64,000 nt of DNA from an uncultured Acidobacteriota bacterium (GCA_903847975.1 CAINFC010000311.1:1-64000); one strand, 5' to 3'; shown: positions 16,628 through 29,270, counted from the first letter of the stretch. Numbers and translations are program-made. Notes: a model not told the origin generated them from the sequence alone.

Positions 16628-17799
16628 GGCTGCAGGCAGCGAAGAGGGGTTTCCGTGTCCTTGAGTCCGTTGCCGGTGAGCAGCAGAACGATCTGCTCCT
16701 GCGGATCGATCCCGCCGGAATCCCGCAGGGCCGGGAGCGCGGCCGCCGCTGCGGCCGCCGCCGGCTCGGCGAACAGGCCGGTCAGGCGGCCCAGCAGAAA
16801 AATGGCGGACCGGATCTCTTCCTCCGAAACCGTAACCGAGGTGCCCCCGCTTTCCAGAACGGCCCGGCGGGCGCCGTGGGCGTTGCTGGGGGTGCGCACG
16901 GAGATGGAATCGGCGCAGGTGACCGGATTCCGGGCATCCCGGTAGACGCCCGTATGGACGTAGCGGTGAATGGCATCGGAGCTTGCCGCCTGCACGGCCA
17001 CCAGGCGCGGTACCCGGTCCGTCAGGCCCGCCTCGCGCAAGTCGGCGAAAGCCTTGGCGATTCCCGCCAGGATTACGCCGTCGCCCACCGGAACCAGGAT
17101 GACGTCCGGAACCCGCCAGCCGTTCTGCTCGAAAATTTCCAGTCCGGCGGTTTTCTTTCCCTCGATGGTCAGCGGATGATAGGCCGTGTTGCGATTCAGA
17201 CCTCCCCGCACCCGGGTGTGCTCCAGGGAGAGGGCGAAGGCGTCGTCGTAGGTCCCGTCGACGGGGAGGACCTCGGCGCCGAAGACCTTCATCTGCAGCC
17301 GCTTGGCCGGCGGCGCCGCGGCAGGAACATAGATGACCGCTTTTTTGCCGGCGGCGGCGCAGACCGCGGCCAGAGCCGCGGCGGCATTGCCGGTGGAGGC
17401 GGTCACGATGAGGTCCTCGCGCCGCCGGATGGCTTCGGCCACCACCAGGAAGGAGGCACGGTCTTTGAGCGAGCCGCTGGGATTCAATCCGTCATTTTTC
17501 ACCCAGAGGCTGGCCAGCCCGAAGTGCCGGCCCAGCGCATCGATGGGGAAGAACGGGGTGCGGCCCACCGGGAAAGGCGGATAGAACTCGGCTTCCACGG
17601 CGGAGAAAAGCTCCCAGTCCGGCTCGGACGGCCGGAAGCGCCGTCGGATGAAATCGTAATCGAAGCGCGCGGACAGAACCCCGGGGAGCGGAATTCCCGG
17701 ACGGTAGCCGGCGGAGCAGGAAGGGCAAAGATAAGTGACCTGGCTGCGCTCGTATTCCCGTCCGCAGTCGCTGCAGCGGTAAAGAAAGGGGGCGTTCAT
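16624..17799 (-). CDS. threonine-synthase-like fold-type II PLP enzyme of the purine cluster
   Basis: 391 residues. The N-terminal zinc ribbon has two CxxC pairs (YRCSDC and YLCPSC, residues 8-33). NPSGSLKDRAS carries the PLP lysine (canonical NPTGSFKDR), TASTGNAAAALAA is the Ser/Thr-Gly-Asn loop and PVGDGVILAG is the phosphate loop. The family includes threonine synthase and diaminopropionate/cysteate-type enzymes. Sitting between ygeY and hyuA with one-base spacing and an ATGA overlap, and with no thrA/thrB nearby, a catabolic beta-elimination role is more likely than threonine synthesis. It may stand in for YgeX; this cannot be proved from sequence. Confidence 0.82.
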   Translation of the reverse strand: MNAPFLYRCSDCGREYERSQVTYLCPSCSAGYRPGIPLPGVLSARFDYDFIRRRFRPSEPDWELFSAVEAEFYPPFPVGRTPFFPIDALGRHFGLASLWVKNDGLNPSGSLKDRASFLVVAEAIRRREDLIVTASTGNAAAALAAVCAAAGKKAVIYVPAAAPPAKRLQMKVFGAEVLPVDGTYDDAFALSLEHTRVRGGLNRNTAYHPLTIEGKKTAGLEIFEQNGWRVPDVILVPVGDGVILAGIAKAFADLREAGLTDRVPRLVAVQAASSDAIHRYVHTGVYRDARNPVTCADSISVRTPSNAHGARRAVLESGGTSVTVSEEEIRSAIFLLGRLTGLFAEPAAAAAAAALPALRDSGGIDPQEQIVLLLTGNGLKDTETPLRCLQP

Positions 17800-17800
17800 C

Positions 17801-19006
17801 TCACCTGCCGTGCAGCCGGGCCACCAGGGCGGCGTAAAAGGCGGCGGCTTCCGTCAGCTGCCCGATCGGGCAGGCCTCGTTGGCGGCGTGGGCGTAAACT
17901 TCATTCCCGGGGCCCAGCCCGATGCACGGGATTCCGTGCCGGCCGGCGATGGCCACCCCGTTGGTGCTGAAGGTCCACTGGCCGATCTGCGGATCCCTGC
18001 CCAGGACGCTGCGGTAGGCTTCCGCCGCAGTCCGCAGCGGCTTCGCGTCTTCCGGCAGAAGCCAGGTGGGGTAGTATTTTTCCGTGGGGTACACCTTGCC
18101 GGTGTAGGCCGGCTCTTCGTACCGCAGGACATTCACTTCGGCTTCCGGGCAGCCGGCCCGGGCGGCCGCTGCCCTCACCTCGGCCACGGCGCTTTCTGCA
18201 TCCTCTCCGAGGGTCAGCCGGCGGTCCAGGTGCAGGCTGCTCCCGTCGGGCACCGCGCAGAGCGAAGGGGAGGAGGAGCGGATTTCGGTCACCGTGATGG
18301 ATCCCTTGCCGAGACAGGAATCGGAGGCGAGGCGCGCATTCAGCTTTTCCACTTCCAGGGCAATGCGCGCGGCTTTGTAAATGGCGTTGTCGCCGCGCTC
18401 GGGAGCCGAGCCGTGGCAGCTGCGTCCCCTTGCCTCCACGCGGATTTCCATGCGGCCGCGCTGCCCGCGGTACAGGTTCAGATCGGTGGGCTCGGTGATG
18501 ACCGCCAGCTCGGGGCGCAAGCCGTCGACTTCGATCAGGTGCTGCCAGCATAGGCCGTCGCAGTCCTCCTCCATCACCGTGCCGGTAAAATACAGGGTGA
18601 AAAGGGAGTTGAGGCCCAGCTCCCGGATAACGGCGGCCGCGCAGAGCATGCTGGCCATGCCCCCTTTCTGGTCTACCGAGCCGCGGCCCCATACCTTGCC
18701 CTCCCTGACTACGGGCCGGTAGGGATCGAAGTTCCACTGGGAGCGATCGCCCTCCAGGACGGTGTCCACGTGGGCATCAAAGGCGATGGCCCGCGGCCCG
18801 CAGCCCAGCGTTCCGATGACGCTCCCCAGCTCGTCCACCCGGACCGTGTCGAAGCCCGTGCGATGCATTTCTTCGGCGATCCGCTCCACAACCTCTTTTT
18901 CCCGGGCGGAAAAGGAGGGGATGCGGATCAGGTCGCATAAGAAGCGAACCGTCTGCGGTTCTTTTTGTTGGGCCAACTCTCTGATTTGCTCGTAAACCGT
19001 GTTCAT
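17801..19006 (-). CDS. ygeY: YgeY family M20 hydrolase
   Basis: 401-residue metallohydrolase of the M20 peptidase/deacetylase family. Metal ligands and catalytic residues are visible in AFDAHVDTV (His, catalytic Asp), GRGSVDQKGGMASM (bridging Asp), MEEDCDGL (catalytic Glu plus ligand), ITEPTD (ligand Glu) and the C-terminal GPGNEVYAHAANE (His). The STNGVAIAGRHGIPCIGLGPG segment is typical of YgeY. In the uric-acid cluster YgeY is assigned to removal of a ureido/carbamoyl group from a C3 diamino compound. ATG 19006 has AGGAG at good spacing; the open frame further upstream lacks family similarity. A promoter lies at 19043-19072. First gene of the ygeY-PLP enzyme-hyuA operon. Confidence 0.92.
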   Translation of the reverse strand: MNTVYEQIRELAQQKEPQTVRFLCDLIRIPSFSAREKEVVERIAEEMHRTGFDTVRVDELGSVIGTLGCGPRAIAFDAHVDTVLEGDRSQWNFDPYRPVVREGKVWGRGSVDQKGGMASMLCAAAVIRELGLNSLFTLYFTGTVMEEDCDGLCWQHLIEVDGLRPELAVITEPTDLNLYRGQRGRMEIRVEARGRSCHGSAPERGDNAIYKAARIALEVEKLNARLASDSCLGKGSITVTEIRSSSPSLCAVPDGSSLHLDRRLTLGEDAESAVAEVRAAAARAGCPEAEVNVLRYEEPAYTGKVYPTEKYYPTWLLPEDAKPLRTAAEAYRSVLGRDPQIGQWTFSTNGVAIAGRHGIPCIGLGPGNEVYAHAANEACPIGQLTEAAAFYAALVARLHGR

Positions 19007-19042
19007 CTGTGTCTCCTGGCTGCAATGTTTTTGTCCGGATTC

Positions 19043-19072
19043 ACTATAAGCCAATCCGGGGGACAAACGCAA
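19043..19072 (-). promoter_or_regulatory. putative promoter for the ygeY operon
   Basis: Minus strand: TTGCGT (19067-19072), an 18-base spacer, TATAGT (19043-19048). The leader to the ATG would be about 30 bases. It is divergent from the rmuC promoter. Confidence 0.5.
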
Positions 19073-19108
19073 TCGAGGCTTATGCAGCAAATGCCGGCAA
19101 AGTGGCGC

Positions 19109-19137
19109 TTGACGAACCGCCGCTCCTTGCGTAATCT
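19109..19137 (+). promoter_or_regulatory. sigma70-type promoter for rmuC
   Basis: TTGACG (19109-19114), a 17-base spacer and TAATCT (19132-19137), about 80 bases before the rmuC ATG. Confidence 0.6.
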
Positions 19138-19216
19138 GTTTGATGATGCAAAACCCGTTGCCGCCGGCTGATCCGGCTGGAAAGGCCGCCATGACCCGAT
19201 ATCGCCCGGAGCCGCT

Positions 19217-20383
19217 ATGAATCTGTCCCTGGATCTTTCCACCCTGCTAGGTTTATTGTTGGTATTGCTGTTCTGGGCCGGAGGAATCCTTCTCTGGCTC
19301 CGGATGCGGAAGAGCGAGCAGCTTCTGGATTCCGTCGGCCGCCAGATGTTGGAGATACGCCAGGGCAGCGAGCGTCTGGAGCGCTGGCTGGCCGAGGAGC
19401 AGTTCCGGGCCCGGGAGGAGTCGGAGAGTCGGGCGCGGGCCCTGCGGGAGGAACTGGGCAACAACGTGCGAGGCACGCAGGACACCCTGCTGCGCACTCT
19501 GGCGGAAATATCGGGTTTGCAAAAAGAGCAGCTGGATTCCATGACGAGCCAGGTCGGCCGGCAGCTGGAAAATGTCCATAAGAGCGTCGGGGAGATGCAG
19601 TCGCTGGCTGCCGGCGTAGGCGATCTCAAGAGAGTGCTCACCAATGTGAAAGCGCGCGGCACCTGGGGGGAAATCCAGCTGGGAAATCTGCTGGAACAGG
19701 TTCTGACTGCCGATCAGCTTCAGGCCAACGTCGAAGTCCGGCCCGGCAGCGGACAGCGGGTGGAATTTGCCGTCCGTCTCCCCGGCACGGGAGACCGGGA
19801 AGCGGGGGTTCTGCTGCCCATCGATTCCAAGTTTCCCCAGGAGGATTACGACCGCCTGGTGGACGCCTCCGAGCGCGGTGACAAGGAGTCGGTGGAGCTT
19901 TTTTCCAAAGCGCTGGAGGCCCGAATCCGGGCGTCGGCCCGGGAGATCTCCGAAAAGTATATCCAGCCGCCGTACAGCACCGATTTCGGCATTCTGTTCC
20001 TGCCGACCGAGGGACTTTTCGCCGAAGTGATCCGCCGGCCCGGCCTGGCGGAGGCCATGCAGCGCGAATTTCGCGTGGTGCCGGCCGGGCCGACCACTCT
20101 GACGGCCCTGCTGAACAGCCTGCAAATGGGTTTTCGCATTCTGGCCATCGAGCGGCGATCGAGCGAAGTGTGGCGGGTCCTGGCGGCGGTCAAAACGGAA
20201 TTTGCCAAATACGGGGAAGCCCTGAACCGGGTTCACCGGAAGCTGCACGAGGCCGGCGATGCCCTGGAGGCGGTTCATGTCCGGCGGCGGGCCATCGAGC
20301 GGCGCCTGAAGGGGGTGGAAGCCGCGACGGAGGACGAATCCGGAAGGCTTCTGGGCCTGGCGGATATTCCGGAAGAAGAGTGA
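19217..20383 (+). CDS. rmuC: DNA recombination protein RmuC
   Basis: 388 residues. An N-terminal membrane anchor (about 9-30) is followed by a coiled-coil region (about 35-130), then the conserved RmuC nuclease-like core: ARGTWGEIQLGNLLEQVL, an IDSKFPQEDY motif and the FLPTEGLFAEVIRRPGL segment. RmuC limits rearrangements at inverted repeats in E. coli and carries a predicted restriction-endonuclease-like fold. It is a monocistronic plus-strand gene between two segments of the purine cluster and is unlikely to belong to that pathway. Its 3-prime end is followed by a perfect 17-bp inverted repeat facing metH. Confidence 0.92.
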   Translation: MNLSLDLSTLLGLLLVLLFWAGGILLWLRMRKSEQLLDSVGRQMLEIRQGSERLERWLAEEQFRAREESESRARALREELGNNVRGTQDTLLRTLAEISGLQKEQLDSMTSQVGRQLENVHKSVGEMQSLAAGVGDLKRVLTNVKARGTWGEIQLGNLLEQVLTADQLQANVEVRPGSGQRVEFAVRLPGTGDREAGVLLPIDSKFPQEDYDRLVDASERGDKESVELFSKALEARIRASAREISEKYIQPPYSTDFGILFLPTEGLFAEVIRRPGLAEAMQREFRVVPAGPTTLTALLNSLQMGFRILAIERRSSEVWRVLAAVKTEFAKYGEALNRVHRKLHEAGDALEAVHVRRRAIERRLKGVEAATEDESGRLLGLADIPEEE

Positions 20384-20486
20384 GGCCTCCGCTGCGGGGA
20401 CGGCAGGCCTTCCGCCGGGTCCAAAAAGACGGTCAGGCCGGCCGACATGAATTTTCCTGCTTTGGCTGTTCGCTTTTCTTTGCGGT

Positions 20487-20535
20487 CTTCCTGATCTTCC
20501 TGTGAACTCAATCTTTTTACAGGAAGATCAGGAAG
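20487..20535. terminator. perfect 17-bp inverted repeat between convergent rmuC and metH
   Basis: CTTCCTGATCTTCCTGT (20487-20503) and ACAGGAAGATCAGGAAG (20519-20535) are exact reverse complements with a 15-base loop. Placed between the 3-prime ends of convergent genes, it probably works as a bidirectional terminator. Its arms belong to the dispersed GGAAGA repeat family of this window. Confidence 0.7.
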
Positions 20536-20596
20536 GAAGAAAGAAAGAAGCAATCGGGGAATTTCGGATGGGACGAGGGTCTTTTTTGGGTGGGCG

Positions 20597-24259
<3,663 letters not shown>

Positions 24260-24263
24260 GGTG

Positions 24264-25604
24264 CTAGGCTCCCATTCTTTCGTAAAGGCGTGCGGCCAGC
24301 TCCCGGCAGCGCGCGGCGGCCTCGGCTTCGTCCACGTCGATGGTCAGTTTCCGGTTGTGCATGAGCACCCAGCCGCCCACAATGGTGGTGTCCACCGGCT
24401 CCTGCGAAATGCCGTAGAGGATGTGGGCGTAGGCATTCCGGTCGTGCAGGGGGGTGCGTGGCTGGTAGGGGATGCCCACGATGTCCGCCAGGGCACCTTC
24501 TTTCAGCTCGCCCATCGGCAGATCCCAATGCCGCTGGGCGATCAGGGCGTTGTTGAGAAGCAGGGTACGGCATACTTCCAGGAAGGCCGCCGAAGGGTTC
24601 CCGGCTCGCAGATGCTGCGCCCAGAGTGCGGTACGCAGTTCCTCGGTCATATTCATGGTCATGCCGTCGGTTCCCAGCCCGACCGGAATGCCCGCCTGCT
24701 GCCAGCCGGGCAAGTCGCCGATGCCGACGGCGTTGTTCAGGTTGGATTGCGGATTGTGAGCCACGCCGGTTCCGGTTTCCCCCAGGATTTCCATCTCCCG
24801 CCGGTCGATATGGACGCAGTGCGCAGCGATGGTCCGCGGCCCGAGCAGTCCGAACCGGTGCAGCCGCTCGATCACTCCGACGCCGTGCCGGTCGCGGGTC
24901 CGTTGCTGGTCCGCCGGGCTTTCCGCCGCGTGGATATGAAAGCCGCAATCCAGCTCCCTGCCCAGAACGGAGGCGGCTTCCAGCGTTTCATCCCCCAGCG
25001 TGAAGGAAGCGTGCAGGCCGAAAAGAGCGCGAAGCCGCGGATTGTTTGCCTCGCGGCAGTAGCGGATGAACTGCGCATTCTCCTCCAGCCCCTGCCTGGC
25101 TTTTTCGGCGCCGTCCCGGTCGGAAACCTCGTAGCACAGGCAGGCGCGGATCCGGGTCCGCTTGACCGCCGAGGAGATGTGCTCCAGGGACTCCCCGATG
25201 GCGCCGGGGCTGGCATGGTGGTCGAAAACGGTGGTCACCCCATGACGGATTCCGTTGATCAGCAGGAGCAGGGCGCTGTAATAGCAGTCCTCGGGGGTCA
25301 GGGCCTTATCCAGCCTCCACCATAAGTGCTGCAGCTTTTCGACAAAATCCCGGGAGGGCGGCACTCCCTCCATTCCGCAGGCCATGGCGCTGTAAAGATG
25401 GGTATGCAGGTTGATGAAACCGGGCAGGAGCACCATCCCCCGGGCATCCAGTTCATATTCGAACGGCTCGTGAAAGCCGGACTCGTCGGCAATGCGCTGG
25501 ATAATGCCGTTCTGTATCCACAGGGAGCAGCCGGTCCGGACCTTGGGGTCCGGACCGAGGGTAATTAACGTTCCGTTTCGGATCAGAAGTGAGGGAGAAA
25601 GCAT
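24264..25604 (-). CDS. ssnA: putative aminohydrolase SsnA
   Basis: 446-residue metal-dependent deaminase of the amidohydrolase superfamily (ATZ/TRZ-like). Metal and catalytic residues: [35 protein letters not shown] and [15 protein letters not shown]. The last, with WWRLDKAL near residue 95, is characteristic of SsnA. The family removes amino groups from aromatic or purine-like rings. ssnA is a constant member of the yge/ygf and anaerobic uric-acid clusters. It is preceded by the DPD-like gene (3-base gap) and followed by metH (4-base gap). Exact substrate is not evident from sequence. Confidence 0.93.
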   Translation of the reverse strand: MLSPSLLIRNGTLITLGPDPKVRTGCSLWIQNGIIQRIADESGFHEPFEYELDARGMVLLPGFINLHTHLYSAMACGMEGVPPSRDFVEKLQHLWWRLDKALTPEDCYYSALLLLINGIRHGVTTVFDHHASPGAIGESLEHISSAVKRTRIRACLCYEVSDRDGAEKARQGLEENAQFIRYCREANNPRLRALFGLHASFTLGDETLEAASVLGRELDCGFHIHAAESPADQQRTRDRHGVGVIERLHRFGLLGPRTIAAHCVHIDRREMEILGETGTGVAHNPQSNLNNAVGIGDLPGWQQAGIPVGLGTDGMTMNMTEELRTALWAQHLRAGNPSAAFLEVCRTLLLNNALIAQRHWDLPMGELKEGALADIVGIPYQPRTPLHDRNAYAHILYGISQEPVDTTIVGGWVLMHNRKLTIDVDEAEAAARCRELAARLYERMGA

Positions 25605-25607
25605 AGT

Positions 25608-28097
25608 TCAATCTTCCGGTGTGAGGGAGCGCTCGCCCGCGGTACGATCGCGCATGGCCAGGGCTCCGGAAAAACATTTCCTGACGCAGAGGGAACAGCC
25701 GATGCACCGTCGCGCATCGAATCGCGGAACCCTGCGCCGGTCGAGCCTTACCGCCTGGTAGGGGCAGCGGGTGCAGTTGCCGCAGTTCCGGCACAGGGCG
25801 GTACGACAGGCCGGGATCTGCTTATCGGCGGATAACTCCTCGAAGGGGGTGACGGGCTGCGGGAGGGCCGAGCCGATCAGCTCCCGTACGGAGCGCATGC
25901 CGCGCTCCTGCAGCAGGAAGCTCAGCCCCGACTGGAGCTCCTGGATCACTGGCAGCCCGTATTTCATAACGATAGTGCAGAACTGAACGGTCCTGGCCCC
26001 GAGAGCCAGGAAACGGGCTGCGGCCCGATAGTCCATCGGACCTCCGTTGCCGGATATGGAAAGCCCTTCGGATGCCGCTTTGGCCAGAGTCAGGTAGCTG
26101 ATCGGCAGGATCCCTTCCCCGGAAAGGCCGATGACCACGCCTTCCTCTCCCATGCCGTTCGGGTGGGGCCGAAAAGCCAGGGAGGGGAAGCTGTTGGCCA
26201 GGGTGATTCCCGCCCTTTTCCCCGGGTGGCGTGCAAACACTTTCCCGACCGACTGCAGGATAGCCCGGATGGAAGTGACCGCCCCGGAAAGCTTGAACAG
26301 CTTGGGAATTTCGTCCTGCCCGCACTGCAAAACCCAGTCGATAACCTGTGCGGTTGCTTCGGCGTCCTGGGAGAGAATGTCCCCCTTGGTGCCGTCGCCC
26401 CCCTGCGGGCAGGAGAGACTGTATTCGATTCCCATGGCTCCCGCCGATTCCAGCTTGCGGGTGTTGGACTGCCACCCGCGGCAATCGGCCTCGGCATGGC
26501 CGGTCACCGGGCCGCCGGTGGAAGCCATGGTCAGCCGGTCCGGGTAAGTCCGGACAAGCCGTTCGACTTCCCGGCAGACGCGGTCCAGCGGGTGGGCGGA
26601 GACGTTGTCGCAGTTGCCGTAGGTGCGTTCGGCCAGCACGAACATGTAGCTTCCCGGGATATGGATAGGGGTGCCGTCGAAGGCGGTTTTCATGATAGCC
26701 CCGGGCCATCCGGCTTCGTACGCCCGGGCAACCTGCTCGTATCCGTCGGTATGCGGAGCGGCGGAGAGCAGGAACGGGGCGGAAATCGGGCGGCCGAAGA
26801 AGTCGGCATCGAGGGGCACCGGCTGGAGAATCCGACCGGGCAGAAGGGCAAAGCTTTTGTTGGAGGCCAGGTGGTTGGGGGGCGCCTGTCCCTGCAGCCA
26901 GGCATCGGCGCGGACCGCGGCATTTTTGCCGGAGGCCACCGCTTCCACCACGGTTGCGGCGCCGTGAACCCGGTCGCCTGCCGAAAAAAGGCCCTCCGCC
27001 GGGGAATCGGGAAGGCCGGCCCGGCTGCCGATGGCGGCAATCACCAGGTCGTAGGGCTTGAAAAAAGGCCGGGACCCGGGGGCTGGAAGGAAATTGGCGG
27101 GCAGCGGCTCCTTGCCTGCGGGAAGCTGCAGAGATTCGAGCTCCAGGCCAAAGACTTTATTTTCCCGGACGCGTACCCGCCGAACGCGGACGCAGGGAAA
27201 AACATCAACCCCGTATCGCAGCATCAGGTCGCGCTCGTATGAGGTCAGCGGCATGTTTTCCTGCCGGCGCCTGTAGATCAGTTCTACGCCGGCGGCTCCC
27301 CTCTCGCGGGCGGTGACCGCGCAGTCCACGGCGATGGCGCCACCGCCCACAATGGCCACCTGCCGGTTTTGGGTGCAGTAGCGATCGGGACGGAGGAGGT
27401 AGTCTTCCCAGCGGACTGCTTTTTCCTGGCCCGGTGCGGAAAGAGAAATGGGGATGTCAAGGCCGGAAGCCAGGATCACGGCATCAAAATGCTTTCGCAG
27501 AACATCCGGGGATGCGACCGCCTGGCCGAAGCGATAGCGGATATCCCCCAGCCGGCGCAGAAACCGCAGGTCGGTTTCCAGGACATTCTTGTCCAGCCTC
27601 AAATTCGGAATAAGCCGGCACATGCCGCCCGCCCGCCGTCGTTTTTCGAAAACAACGACCTGGTATCCCTTTTGGGCCAGCAGGGCCGCGGCGCCCAGGC
27701 CGGCGGGTCCGGCACCCAGAACGGCAATTTTTCTGCCGTTGGGCCGCGGCGGAGTGAACGGCTGCAGTCCGGCTTTTTTGGCCCGGGCAATGATGGCGGC
27801 TTGCACGGCGGGGATTCGGATCGGGTGGTCAAAAAGCCGGCGGGCACAGGCCTGCATGCAGAGGGTATCCGGACAAACCGCCCCGCAAACGCCGCCCAAG
27901 GGGTTGGCCGCCAGGATCTGCGCGGCGGAACGTCGAAAATCGGCGCTTGAGCCCATCCGGGCGGCCATGATGAAGTCGGCCGGGGAGCAGTCTGCCGGGC
28001 AGGCCTTCTGGCAAGGTTTGTCCTCGCAATATTCACAGCGCCACAGCTCGGAGGAAAGCTGCGCGTCGGTCAGGTTACAGGTTTCTTTCGCTTTCAT
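25608..28097 (-). CDS. dihydropyrimidine-dehydrogenase-like flavin/Fe-S oxidoreductase (YgfK-like role)
   Basis: 829 residues in the order of animal DPD. The N-terminal Cys-rich Fe-S region has CEYCEDKPCQKACPADC (about 21-37) and GGVCGAVCPDTLCMQAC. A GltD/PreT-like FAD and NAD(P)H module follows (about 120-420; VLGAGPAGLGAAALL and AIVGGGAIAVDCA). The FMN-binding PreA/dihydroorotate-dehydrogenase barrel (about 430-760) has LLSAAP and IEYSLSCPQG, and the tail is a two-cluster ferredoxin (CRNCGNCTRC, CIGCSLCVRKC). E. coli YgfK has the barrel first and the GltD-like part second, so this is a different arrangement. Where DPD has its catalytic Cys (13 residues after the Cys of LSCP) this protein has Ser576. 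It probably reduces a purine-derived ring or accepts hydroxylase electrons; inference from position. Confidence 0.85.
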   Translation of the reverse strand: MKAKETCNLTDAQLSSELWRCEYCEDKPCQKACPADCSPADFIMAARMGSSADFRRSAAQILAANPLGGVCGAVCPDTLCMQACARRLFDHPIRIPAVQAAIIARAKKAGLQPFTPPRPNGRKIAVLGAGPAGLGAAALLAQKGYQVVVFEKRRRAGGMCRLIPNLRLDKNVLETDLRFLRRLGDIRYRFGQAVASPDVLRKHFDAVILASGLDIPISLSAPGQEKAVRWEDYLLRPDRYCTQNRQVAIVGGGAIAVDCAVTARERGAAGVELIYRRRQENMPLTSYERDLMLRYGVDVFPCVRVRRVRVRENKVFGLELESLQLPAGKEPLPANFLPAPGSRPFFKPYDLVIAAIGSRAGLPDSPAEGLFSAGDRVHGAATVVEAVASGKNAAVRADAWLQGQAPPNHLASNKSFALLPGRILQPVPLDADFFGRPISAPFLLSAAPHTDGYEQVARAYEAGWPGAIMKTAFDGTPIHIPGSYMFVLAERTYGNCDNVSAHPLDRVCREVERLVRTYPDRLTMASTGGPVTGHAEADCRGWQSNTRKLESAGAMGIEYSLSCPQGGDGTKGDILSQDAEATAQVIDWVLQCGQDEIPKLFKLSGAVTSIRAILQSVGKVFARHPGKRAGITLANSFPSLAFRPHPNGMGEEGVVIGLSGEGILPISYLTLAKAASEGLSISGNGGPMDYRAAARFLALGARTVQFCTIVMKYGLPVIQELQSGLSFLLQERGMRSVRELIGSALPQPVTPFEELSADKQIPACRTALCRNCGNCTRCPYQAVRLDRRRVPRFDARRCIGCSLCVRKCFSGALAMRDRTAGERSLTPED

Positions 28098-28145
28098 GGG
28101 TCAGCCGGTGCCCCTCTTCCCGTTCTTTCTCGTGAGCATTAACCA

Positions 28146-28174
28146 ATTGTAGGGGCATCGCATAAAGGTGTCAA
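28146..28174 (-). promoter_or_regulatory. near-consensus sigma70 promoter for the DPD-like/ssnA/metH operon
   Basis: Minus strand: TTGACA (28169-28174), a 17-base spacer, TACAAT (28146-28151). The start point would be near 28139, about 42 bases before the ATG at 28097. Confidence 0.75.
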
Positions 28175-28498
28175 TAATCCACTTTTTGAGGGGAAGCACG
28201 AAAGGTGCGAAGGGCGGGAAAAGAGGGTGGAAAAGGAGGTTGGGGAAGGATATCCGCCTTTTAAGATAAAAATCCTGTATGGTTCCATTTATGTTTTATG
28301 ACCATCGACGACGGTTCGTACCGACTCGGAAATAACTAAGCAAAGTAACAAAGAACACCCTGTTTGATAGTGCAGAAAAAGGATGTCCTTTTTCCCCTCC
28401 TTTTTCCCCCTTATCCTCAATTCCGCCTGGATTTACGCGGACTTCTGAGGGGTGCCCTCAGAAGTCCGGAAAGCGATACCGAATGGTTCGGGTTGTAA
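28175..28498. other. AT-rich intergenic region with no gene seen
   Basis: Roughly 320 bases upstream of the DPD-like operon promoter. It holds a short palindrome AAAAGGA-TG-TCCTTTT near 28377-28393, pyrimidine-rich tracts and, next to the sigma-factor stop, a hairpin described separately. No reading frame with a ribosome site is convincing. It may contain upstream regulatory sites for the purine operon. Confidence 0.5.
28439..28468 (-). terminator. stem-loop after the sigma-factor gene
   Basis: GGACTTCTGAGG and CCTCAGAAGTCC flank a short loop, 30 bases beyond the sigma-factor stop. There is no T-run. The stem shares the CTTCTGAGG core with the hairpin after the kinase gene (29281-29311). Confidence 0.55.
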
Positions 28499-29071
28499 TC
28501 ACCTGGACCGTTTTATCTCGCTTGCCAGCCAGGCTTTGGCTGAAGTCCAATCTCTTTCAACCGAACGGCAGGAAATTCCCATAACCTCTGCGGTCTCCTT
28601 CGTGCTCAGCCCCCCGAAAAATCGAAGCTCCGCCACCTGGGCTTCCCGGGGTCCAAAGGTGGCAAGCCTGCACAGGGCCTCGTCGATTGCTTCCAGGTCT
28701 GCAGGGTGCGTGGGGGCGGCAGTCCTGGCTTCATCCAGGGACAGCTTTGTCCAATTCCCGCCCCGTTTCTTATACGCTCGGGAACGCGCATGATCTACCA
28801 GGATCCTACGCATCAGACCGGCGGAAATGGCCAGGAAGTGGGCGCGGTCCTGCCACTCGACCTGCCTGGCGTCGACCAGCCTAAGATAGGCTTCATTGAC
28901 CAGGGCGGTGGTCTGCAGGGTGTGACCCAGCCGCTCGCGCCTCATGGAGTGATGCGCCAGCCGACGCAATTCCTCATGGACCAGGGGGATAAGCCGATCC
29001 ATGGCAGATGAATCGCCATGCCGCCAGTCCCGGAGCAGCCGTGTGATTTCCTGGGAAGGCTGATCCCTCAT
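28499..29071 (-). CDS. ECF-like RNA polymerase sigma factor
   Basis: 190 residues of the Sigma70_ECF type common in Acidobacteriota and Planctomycetes. Region 2 covers about 20-95 (LVHEELRRLAHHSMRRER, LVNEAYLRL, HFLAISAGLMRRILVDHARSR) and region 4 covers about 130-185 with the helix-turn-helix GLSTKETAEVMGISCRSVERDWTSAKAWL. It redirects RNA polymerase to a special gene set. It lies downstream of a Ser/Thr kinase on the same strand; no membrane anti-sigma factor is adjacent, and such factors are often controlled by the partner kinase. Start at the ATG just after a possible 65-codon frame. Confidence 0.88.
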   Translation of the reverse strand: MRDQPSQEITRLLRDWRHGDSSAMDRLIPLVHEELRRLAHHSMRRERLGHTLQTTALVNEAYLRLVDARQVEWQDRAHFLAISAGLMRRILVDHARSRAYKKRGGNWTKLSLDEARTAAPTHPADLEAIDEALCRLATFGPREAQVAELRFFGGLSTKETAEVMGISCRSVERDWTSAKAWLASEIKRSR

Positions 29072-29072
29072 G

Positions 29073-29270
29073 TCAACCGCACTCGGGTATCGATATCAGG
29101 GTGATCCGCAGATTCCGGATCTCTGATTCCGGGGAGCTGGAGGTCCAGGCCGAAAGCTTCAACCGGAGCAACACGTCGCACTTCAACAATCCGTCGGCCA
29201 TTGCTTCCGATAGCAATTTTCTGTGCATTACGAGTGCCAGGAACGATTCGTGTACCTTCCGATTCGGCAT
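29073..29270 (-). CDS. possible 65-residue protein between kinase and sigma factor
   Basis: The ATG at 29270 has AAGGA five bases upstream, and the stop ends one base before the sigma-factor ATG, an arrangement that would allow translational coupling. The 65-residue product has no recognised motif, signal or membrane segment and contains two Cys. Codon use is unremarkable. It may be a real small protein (for example a sigma-factor partner) or a chance frame. Confidence 0.35.
   Translation of the reverse strand: MPNRKVHESFLALVMHRKLLSEAMADGLLKCDVLLRLKLSAWTSSSPESEIRNLRITLISIPECG

Noticed and set aside
20384-20596. SAM or cobalamin riboswitch for metH
   Set aside because: This side is the 3-prime end of metH, and the 5-prime side leaves only four bases to ssnA, so there is no room for a leader riboswitch.
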